This document shows, one piece after another, positions 58,122-64,000 of a stretch of DNA of 64,000 nt. Numbering within the stretch: position 1 is the first letter of the stretch; each line of letters opens with the position of its first letter. The notes beneath the pieces are model-generated. The model had not been told where the DNA came from and searched no databases. It saw nothing but the letters and a program-made list of their open reading frames with translations. A program made the position numbers and the translations under genes. Origin of the DNA: Kitasatospora acidiphila (lineage in GTDB: Bacteria > Actinomycetota > Actinomycetes > Streptomycetales > Streptomycetaceae); assembly GCF_006636205.1 (NCBI RefSeq), contig NZ_VIGB01000003.1, forward strand, positions 248,001 through 312,000, given 5' to 3'.

Positions 58122-59700
58122 CTTGGCGTTTAACCTCGCTGGTCACTCGACCGGCTGAGATCCATGGGTTCTGCGGGCACGCGACGCGGCCGTTCTTCAC
58201 GCTTCGAGATGTCGAGTCACGAAGCACGAGAGAACGGCCGCTGCCTATGAGTCTCCCCGTCCACGCGGCCACAGGCGAGGCATTGGACGTCCTGTCCCGC
58301 TTTCGGGTTGAGTTCTACGAATCCCTGTACGCCCGCCCGGACGCGCTCTTCGAGCTCACGGACGCGGTCCTGTGCACGGACGGGCCGGTGAAGACACTGG
58401 TCGAGCTGTCGCTCGCGGCAGAGCACCGACGCGGGCACGGCGCCCTGTACCAGGCCCTGGACCGGGGCTGGGCCGAGCCGGCCCGCCTGCGCCGCGCCCT
58501 GACCGACTTGCCGCTGCCGAAGGCCGCCGACGGGCGGATCGTCCTGGCCGTCGACGTCAGCAACTGGCTGCGCCCCGACGCCCCCACCAGCAACGAGCGG
58601 CTGTTCTGCCATGTCTACGGCCGCGGCGACCGCTCGACGGACCAGTTCGTGCCGGGCTGGCCGTACTCCTTCGTCGCCGCCCTGGAGTCCGGCCGCACCT
58701 CCTGGGTCGCGCTGCTGGACGCCGTTCGCCTTGGTCCCGCAGACGACGCCACCGGCGTCACCGCTATTCAACTGCGCGACGTGGTCGGGCGATTGATGGA
58801 AAGCAAGCAGTGGCACAACGGCGATCCCGAGATCCTGATCACGATGGACGCCGGCTACGACGTCGCCTACCTCTCCCACGCCCTGGCCGACCTGCCCGTG
58901 GTGCTGGTCGGACGCCTGCGCTCGGACCGCGTCATGCTCCGCGACGCCGGCCCCGCCCGCTCCGGCCCGAAGGGCGGCCGGCCCCGCAAGCACGGCGGCG
59001 TCCTCACCTTCGCCAAGCCCGACACCTGGCACGAACCCGACGTCACCACGGCCACGGACACCACCCGCTACGGCAAGGCCGAGGCGACAGCCTGGGACCG
59101 GATGCACCCCAGGCTCGCCCACCGTGGCCCGTGGCTCGACCACGCGGAGGAGGAACTACCCGTCCTGCACGGCACGTTGATCCGCCTGAAAGTCGAGTAC
59201 CTGCCGGGCGACCGCGAACCGAAGCCGGTCTGGCTGTGGTGCTCGGCCGCCGGCGCGACGGCCGTGGCCGTGGACCGCTGGTGGCAGTCGTTCCTTCGAC
59301 GCTTCGACCTGGAGCACACGTTCCGGCTGATGAAGCAGACACTCGGTTGGACCGCCCCGAAGGTCCGCCACGCGGATAGTGCCGACCTGTGGACCTGGCT
59401 CATCATCGCCGCCCACACCCAGCTCCGCCTCGCCCGACCGCTCGCCGAGGACCTTCGCCGCCCTTGGGAACGCCCGGCCGAGCCGCGCCGTCTCACCCCC
59501 GCCCGGGTGAGGCGGGGGTTTCGCAACGTCCGCGCGATGACGGCCCGCCCGGCCGCCGCACCGAAACCGTCCCGTCCCGGACCGGGACGGCCACCCGGCT
59601 CGAAGAACAAGCACCGGGCCAAGCGCCACGACGTCGGCAAGACCGTCAAACGGGCCGAGTCGATCAAGGAGCACCAGGCCCAGCGAGGTTAAACGCCAAG
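58122..59700. mobile_element. IS copy 2 (IS701-like)
   Basis: 1,579 bp with the same inverted ends as copy 1 (CTTGGCGTTTAACC...). CTTAG lies on both sides (58117-58121 and 59701-59705). Appears intact. Confidence 0.92.
58247..59692 (+). CDS. IS701-like transposase, copy 2
   Basis: 481 residues. N-terminal helical part (SLPVHAATGEALDVLSRFR), DDE-type core: IVLAVDVSNWLRPDAPTS, EILITMDAGYDVAYLSHALADLPVVLVGRLRSD, and a C-terminal DLEHTFRLMKQTLGWTAPKVR with the acidic residue. Arg/Lys-rich tail. Protein identical to copy 3. Start codon lies five bases after a long stem (58186-58241). Family naming is by overall resemblance to IS701-type transposases. Confidence 0.88.
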   Translation: MSLPVHAATGEALDVLSRFRVEFYESLYARPDALFELTDAVLCTDGPVKTLVELSLAAEHRRGHGALYQALDRGWAEPARLRRALTDLPLPKAADGRIVLAVDVSNWLRPDAPTSNERLFCHVYGRGDRSTDQFVPGWPYSFVAALESGRTSWVALLDAVRLGPADDATGVTAIQLRDVVGRLMESKQWHNGDPEILITMDAGYDVAYLSHALADLPVVLVGRLRSDRVMLRDAGPARSGPKGGRPRKHGGVLTFAKPDTWHEPDVTTATDTTRYGKAEATAWDRMHPRLAHRGPWLDHAEEELPVLHGTLIRLKVEYLPGDREPKPVWLWCSAAGATAVAVDRWWQSFLRRFDLEHTFRLMKQTLGWTAPKVRHADSADLWTWLIIAAHTQLRLARPLAEDLRRPWERPAEPRRLTPARVRRGFRNVRAMTARPAAAPKPSRPGPGRPPGSKNKHRAKRHDVGKTVKRAESIKEHQAQRG

Positions 59701-59705
59701 CTTAG

Positions 59706-61283
59706 CTTGGCGTTAACCTCGCTGGTCACTCGACCGGCTGAGATCCATGGGTTCTGCGGGCACGCGACGCGGCCGTTCTTCACGCTTCGAGATGTCGAGT
59801 CACGAAGCACGAGAGAACGGCCGCTGCCTATGAGTCTCCCCGTCCACGCGGCCACAGGCGAGGCATTGGACGTCCTGTCCCGCTTTCGGGTTGAGTTCTA
59901 CGAATCCCTGTACGCCCGCCCGGACGCGCTCTTCGAGCTCACGGACGCGGTCCTGTGCACGGACGGGCCGGTGAAGACACTGGTCGAGCTGTCGCTCGCG
60001 GCAGAGCACCGACGCGGGCACGGCGCCCTGTACCAGGCCCTGGACCGGGGCTGGGCCGAGCCGGCCCGCCTGCGCCGCGCCCTGACCGACTTGCCGCTGC
60101 CGAAGGCCGCCGACGGGCGGATCGTCCTGGCCGTCGACGTCAGCAACTGGCTGCGCCCCGACGCCCCCACCAGCAACGAGCGGCTGTTCTGCCATGTCTA
60201 CGGCCGCGGCGACCGCTCGACGGACCAGTTCGTGCCGGGCTGGCCGTACTCCTTCGTCGCCGCCCTGGAGTCCGGCCGCACCTCCTGGGTCGCGCTGCTG
60301 GACGCCGTTCGCCTTGGTCCCGCAGACGACGCCACCGGCGTCACCGCTATTCAACTGCGCGACGTGGTCGGGCGATTGATGGAAAGCAAGCAGTGGCACA
60401 ACGGCGATCCCGAGATCCTGATCACGATGGACGCCGGCTACGACGTCGCCTACCTCTCCCACGCCCTGGCCGACCTGCCCGTGGTGCTGGTCGGACGCCT
60501 GCGCTCGGACCGCGTCATGCTCCGCGACGCCGGCCCCGCCCGCTCCGGCCCGAAGGGCGGCCGGCCCCGCAAGCACGGCGGCGTCCTCACCTTCGCCAAG
60601 CCCGACACCTGGCACGAACCCGACGTCACCACGGCCACGGACACCACCCGCTACGGCAAGGCCGAGGCGACAGCCTGGGACCGGATGCACCCCAGGCTCG
60701 CCCACCGTGGCCCGTGGCTCGACCACGCGGAGGAGGAACTACCCGTCCTGCACGGCACGTTGATCCGCCTGAAAGTCGAGTACCTGCCGGGCGACCGCGA
60801 ACCGAAGCCGGTCTGGCTGTGGTGCTCGGCCGCCGGCGCGACGGCCGTGGCCGTGGACCGCTGGTGGCAGTCGTTCCTTCGACGCTTCGACCTGGAGCAC
60901 ACGTTCCGGCTGATGAAGCAGACACTCGGTTGGACCGCCCCGAAGGTCCGCCACGCGGATAGTGCCGACCTGTGGACCTGGCTCATCATCGCCGCCCACA
61001 CCCAGCTCCGCCTCGCCCGACCGCTCGCCGAGGACCTTCGCCGCCCTTGGGAACGCCCGGCCGAGCCGCGCCGTCTCACCCCCGCCCGGGTGAGGCGGGG
61101 GTTTCGCAACGTCCGCGCGATGACGGCCCGCCCGGCCGCCGCACCGAAACCGTCCCGTCCCGGACCGGGACGGCCACCCGGCTCGAAGAACAAGCACCGG
61201 GCCAAGCGCCACGACGTCGGCAAGACCGTCAAACGGGCCGAGTCGATCAAGGAGCACCAGGCCCAGCGAGGTTAAACGCCAAG
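59706..61283. mobile_element. IS copy 3 (IS701-like), in tandem with copy 2
   Basis: 1,578 bp, same orientation as copy 2 and separated from it only by CTTAG; CTTAG follows again at 61284-61288. One T is missing from the left terminal repeat (GCGTTAACC instead of GCGTTTAACC). Confidence 0.92.
59830..61275 (+). CDS. IS701-like transposase, copy 3
   Basis: 481 residues, identical in translation to copy 2. A longer open frame runs in from copy 2, but the ATG at 59830 corresponds exactly to the copy 2 start. Head-to-tail arrangement means that a transcript from copy 2 reads directly into this gene. Confidence 0.9.
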   Translation: MSLPVHAATGEALDVLSRFRVEFYESLYARPDALFELTDAVLCTDGPVKTLVELSLAAEHRRGHGALYQALDRGWAEPARLRRALTDLPLPKAADGRIVLAVDVSNWLRPDAPTSNERLFCHVYGRGDRSTDQFVPGWPYSFVAALESGRTSWVALLDAVRLGPADDATGVTAIQLRDVVGRLMESKQWHNGDPEILITMDAGYDVAYLSHALADLPVVLVGRLRSDRVMLRDAGPARSGPKGGRPRKHGGVLTFAKPDTWHEPDVTTATDTTRYGKAEATAWDRMHPRLAHRGPWLDHAEEELPVLHGTLIRLKVEYLPGDREPKPVWLWCSAAGATAVAVDRWWQSFLRRFDLEHTFRLMKQTLGWTAPKVRHADSADLWTWLIIAAHTQLRLARPLAEDLRRPWERPAEPRRLTPARVRRGFRNVRAMTARPAAAPKPSRPGPGRPPGSKNKHRAKRHDVGKTVKRAESIKEHQAQRG

Positions 61284-61284
61284 C

Positions 61285-61554
61285 TTAGTCCAGGGGCAGT
61301 CCCATGCCTGCCAGAGTACGCACCTCGGTGCGCAACCGTCCGGCACGGGCGGCAGCGTCGATGCTGCGGCCGGGAACGTCGCCAACGACCAGGGCGGTGC
61401 GGGCACTGGATAGTTCGATGACGTTCGGATCAAGCTGCCGGCCGAGGTGGTCGTCCAGCACACGTTCTGAGCCCAGAGCCCGCGCGACCACCGGCCGCAG
61501 GGAACCGAGTCCGGCCTCGCGTCCGACGCACTTGTCGCCATGACAAGGGATCAC
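61285..61554 (-). pseudogene. SpoIIE-type phosphatase, upstream part (split from 53921 by the IS array)
   Basis: Reads ...VIELSSARTALVVGDVPGRS then IDAAARAGRLRTEVRTLAGM, GLPLD and a TAA formed at the insertion target. This is the start of the PP2C SpoIIE domain (GDVxGxGxxAAxxMGRLRTAVRTLA). The following piece expected in the family (xILAHLDDxV) is found at 53921 on the same strand. The metal-binding Asp of GDV is intact but the gene is dead. Upstream residues to 61554 match less well. Confidence 0.65.
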
Positions 61555-61741
61555 AGCAGGTCAGAGCACTATTCAGCCCGTTTGTGGGCACAACGTGAGT
61601 GCAGGGATTCACCGCCTGCTGATGCGACCCCTTGACCCCCAGGGCGCACCACCAGGCCCGATCGGTCCAGGGCCTCAAGCGCCTCGCGAACCGTTAAACA
61701 GCCCATCACTGGTGTCGGTCCTCACCACTACCCTGGTTCCC

Positions 61742-62281
61742 ATGGCAGAACCTGACGGCCCATCCGAGGCCAGACGCCGAAAGGCGATCGAAGACGAGCT
61801 CAACAGGCTCGAAGAGAGCGCCATGTACAGCGCTCAGATGCAGTTCGAGCTCACGAAGCAGTGGCGGGGCGTGAACCTCAGCCTGGGCCTGCCAACTGCC
61901 GTCCTAGCGGCCGTCTCAGGCGCCACAGCCCTCGTCTCCACCACCGGCCGCATCCCCGCCGGCATCCTGGCACTCGCCTCGGCAGGGTTCGGCGCCATCC
62001 TCACCACCATCAATGCCTCCCACCGGATGAACCAGGCCGCCGCGGCCGCAAACGCCTACCTGGAGATCCAGACCGCCGCTCGGCAGGCCCGGGAGGTGGA
62101 TCTCCCCGACTGGCCGCTGGACGACGCCCGCAACGCCCTGGCCGAACTCACCGCCCGGCGTGACGAGCAGAACAAGACCGCGGAGCCGCCCAACAAGCGG
62201 GCATACAAGCGGGCACAGGCCAATCTCGACAGCGGCGGGCAGACCTACGCTATCGACACCACCCCACCAGCAGAGCGGTAG
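61742..62281 (+). CDS. SLATT-domain two-TM protein (CBASS-type effector)
   Basis: 179 residues from ATG 61742; no ribosome site, but TACCCT lies eight bases upstream, so a leaderless transcript is possible. Helix with RRRKAIEDELNRLEESAMYSAQMQFELTKQWR, TM1 (about 43-66), TM2 (about 72-92, ILALASAGFGAILTTINAS), then a second amphipathic helix (MNQAAAAANAYLEIQTAARQ). This matches SLATT domains, predicted pore-forming effectors in nucleotide-signalling defence systems. Seven bases before the CD-NTase gene. Confidence 0.85.
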   Translation: MAEPDGPSEARRRKAIEDELNRLEESAMYSAQMQFELTKQWRGVNLSLGLPTAVLAAVSGATALVSTTGRIPAGILALASAGFGAILTTINASHRMNQAAAAANAYLEIQTAARQAREVDLPDWPLDDARNALAELTARRDEQNKTAEPPNKRAYKRAQANLDSGGQTYAIDTTPPAER

Positions 62282-62288
62282 AGCAGCA

Positions 62289-63161
62289 ATGGCACTCACC
62301 GTGTCCCAGGCCTTTCCCATCCTCCTGGATCGCCTCGTTCCGCTAGAGACGGACAGGAAGGCAAAAGCCGACCACCGCGCCAGTGTGGAGGCCTCCTTGC
62401 AGGGAGCTGCCTCGTTCAACATCCAGCGCTTCCGTGAGACTGGGTCGTTCACCCACGGGACCGGTATCCGCGGGCACTGCGATGTCGATCTGCTGGCCAG
62501 CATCGGCGGTTCCCGGCCCGGAAGCTCCGACACTGCCCTCGGCTGGGTGAAGAACGCTCTGAGCACTACCTTCTGGAACACCACTGTCGTGATCCGCCGC
62601 CCGACAGTGGTCGTGCTGTTCAGCGGCGGCACCGAAACCTGGGAAGTCCTTCCCGCCTTCCGCACTTCCCCAACAGCGGACACGCCGGTCTACGACATCC
62701 CGGGAGCATCCAGCGGTTGGATGAGCGCGGCCCCGACCGCGCACCTGGACTACGTCACCGCCGTGAACCAGAAGGCCGGCCTCAACAACGGCGCGAAGAA
62801 GCTGGCCCGCCTTGCCAAGGCCTGGAAGTACTACAACGCCGTCCCGGTCTCCTCCTTCTACCTGGAGATGCGCGCCGCCGAGTACATGGATGTGCAGACG
62901 TACTTCGACCCAGCGACCGACCTCTGCAGGTTCCTGGAATGGCTAAACAAGATCAAGCTGGCACAAATGAACGACCCCACCGGGAAGGCAAGCCGGTTTT
63001 CCCCCTGCTCCAGCGACGCCACGTACGCCACCGCGCTGTCCAACCTCAACACGGCCGCCACACGAGCTAGGAAGGCCCTCAACGCCCAGGAAGCAGGGAG
63101 CCAGTCGAATGCCTTCGAGTGGTGGAACCTGGTCTTCAACGGGCGGTTCCCCAGTCGCTGA
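62289..63161 (+). CDS. CBASS cyclic-oligonucleotide synthase (SMODS/CD-NTase)
   Basis: 290 residues. Nucleotidyltransferase core: RETGSFTHGTGIRGHCDVDLLAS with Gly52-Ser53 and catalytic Asp65 and Asp67. The third carboxylate site reads TWEVLPAF (Glu119 where Asp is common). An OAS-like helical C-terminal part follows (KKLARLAKAWKYYNAVPVSSFYLEM). It should make a cyclic oligonucleotide upon phage infection that opens the SLATT effector. No Cap2/Cap3 or HORMA/TRIP13 genes follow, so this is a minimal type I arrangement. Confidence 0.88.
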   Translation: MALTVSQAFPILLDRLVPLETDRKAKADHRASVEASLQGAASFNIQRFRETGSFTHGTGIRGHCDVDLLASIGGSRPGSSDTALGWVKNALSTTFWNTTVVIRRPTVVVLFSGGTETWEVLPAFRTSPTADTPVYDIPGASSGWMSAAPTAHLDYVTAVNQKAGLNNGAKKLARLAKAWKYYNAVPVSSFYLEMRAAEYMDVQTYFDPATDLCRFLEWLNKIKLAQMNDPTGKASRFSPCSSDATYATALSNLNTAATRARKALNAQEAGSQSNAFEWWNLVFNGRFPSR

Positions 63162-63312
63162 CCTCAACGTTCCGCACCACCAGGCCTCCCCGGTTCACCT
63201 CTGCCGCAAGCGGAGCCCGGCCCCACCGGTAACCTGAGCGGTGCCGCGCAGCGGCCGAGGACCACGCCGCCTGCGAGACCCACATCAGCCGCACACCGTG
63301 GAGCAGCACTCC

Positions 63313-64000
63313 GTGATCAGCCGCGAGGAGATCGACGCGAAGAGCGCCGAGCTCGGTGTCGACCCGTCCCACGTGCAGCAGGATTACGTCGCCGGCTGGG
63401 TCCTCGCCGGGCTCTACGGCGAGAGCCCGCTCGGCCGGGAACTGGTCCTCAAGGGCGGCAATGCCCTGCGCAAGGGCTACTTCGGCGCCACGAGGTTCTC
63501 CGAGGACCTGGACTTCGCCATCACCGAGCGCGTCAATCCGGCGGTCTTCCTTGACGCGCTCAACGACATCGGCAGGATGGCGCAGGCCAGGACCGGTGTG
63601 CAGTTCCACCTGGACCACACCGCGCAGATCGGCCGGGAGCGCATCAAGGGGGCGCAGACCGTCTACACCTTCGGAATGTCCTTCACCGACTTCTACGGCC
63701 ACACCGAGACTTTGCCAGTGAGCCTGCACATGGACGTCACCGAGCTGACCCGCCTGCACCTGTCGCCGCAGTCCCGCAGGCTCATCCACCCCTACAGCGA
63801 CCGCGCGGACTGCACTGCCGATCTGACGGTCATGCACCTGGACGAAGTCCTGGCCGACAAGCTCAAGTGCCTCTTGCAGCGCCAGTCCATCCGCGACCTG
63901 TTCGACCTGTCCCACTCCATCTTGTTCAACGACGAGATTCCGATCGACCGGAACAGCGTAGTCTCCACGTTCCTCAGGAAGACCATCTTCTCCCCCAGCC
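63313..64000 (+). CDS. AbiEii/AbiGii-type nucleotidyltransferase toxin (3' end outside window)
   Basis: 229 residues visible; open at the window edge. GTG 63313 preferred (GGAG nine bases upstream); GTG 63298 is in frame too. HVQQDYVAGWVLAGLYG, then LVLKGGNALRKGYFGATRFSEDLDFAIT, the AbiEii signature (GG...RxSxDLDF), and LHLDEVLADKLKCLL-type (MHLDEVLADKLKCL) with the RDLFDLSHSI ending. These enzymes transfer nucleotides to tRNA and block translation during phage infection. No AbiEi antitoxin gene lies immediately upstream. Confidence 0.85.
   Translation, partial: MISREEIDAKSAELGVDPSHVQQDYVAGWVLAGLYGESPLGRELVLKGGNALRKGYFGATRFSEDLDFAITERVNPAVFLDALNDIGRMAQARTGVQFHLDHTAQIGRERIKGAQTVYTFGMSFTDFYGHTETLPVSLHMDVTELTRLHLSPQSRRLIHPYSDRADCTADLTVMHLDEVLADKLKCLLQRQSIRDLFDLSHSILFNDEIPIDRNSVVSTFLRKTIFSPS

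Noticed and set aside
59389..61275. A 628-codon fused transposase spanning the end of IS copy 2 and all of copy 3
   Set aside because: The upstream part is an out-of-frame shadow of copy 2; the authentic start at 59830 matches copy 2 exactly.

Overview
The window reads as a high-GC Gram-positive chromosome of the Streptomyces/Kitasatospora kind. Supporting this are the strong G/C third positions, the frequent GTG and TTG starts, a rodlin-like protein, a resuscitation-promoting factor, a LysM protein behind a ydaO-type (c-di-AMP) riboswitch, an FxLD-type lanthipeptide precursor and dense GC-rich hairpin terminators. No rRNA, tRNA or CRISPR array was seen.

Bases 1-43,100 look like native chromosome. 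From the left: the end of a PadR regulator translationally coupled to a two-gene FtsX-type ABC transporter; a methyltransferase-like protein; a DUF1275 membrane protein and a GNAT acetyltransferase; then a compact class I lanthipeptide locus (lanC, lanB, a 43-residue FxLD precursor, and a JmjC-like cupin oxygenase). Next come a GDSL/SGNH hydrolase, DUF4190, a TetR regulator with two operator-like palindromes and a rodlin-like secreted protein. A short graveyard follows (glycosyltransferase remnant, IS200/IS605 TnpA remnant, GH16 remnant). Then come dihydrolipoyl dehydrogenase, a frameshifted epoxide-hydrolase-like gene, an Rpf/LysM protein, a PPOX oxidoreductase coupled to an RluA pseudouridine synthase, a serine hydrolase, the riboswitch-controlled LysM protein, MarR/LLM, Ogt and several small or truncated genes.

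Bases 30,800-41,300 form a sugar locus: a DeoR regulator, a secreted GH27 enzyme with a ricin-type lectin tail, an ABC importer, and a tightly overlapping run of SIS isomerase, ROK kinase, PfkB kinase and class II aldolase. Together they fit uptake and tagatose-phosphate-pathway breakdown of galactosamine or N-acetylgalactosamine. A secreted TAP-type peptidase follows.

At about 43,500 a PI-PLC gene is cut off by a tyrosine integrase plus excisionase. No 3' part of the PI-PLC gene is seen, so the remaining >20 kb appears to be an integrated island that continues past the window. It carries an IS1380 element that splits a DUF6624 gene with a TTAG duplication. Next is a coupled three-gene operon: a CHAT-domain protein lacking the usual catalytic histidine, a CBS-like/zinc-finger-like protein, and a multi-pass membrane protein. 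After it, a SpoIIE-type phosphatase relic is split by a 7.4-kb nested insertion. That insertion is an IS5-like element carrying a HAD phosphatase, flanked by one inverted and two tandem copies of a second IS. Last come a two-gene CBASS-type unit (SLATT 2-TM effector plus CD-NTase) and the start of an AbiEii-type nucleotidyltransferase. The island therefore looks like a defence or conflict island. The CHAT operon is the best candidate for an undescribed system.
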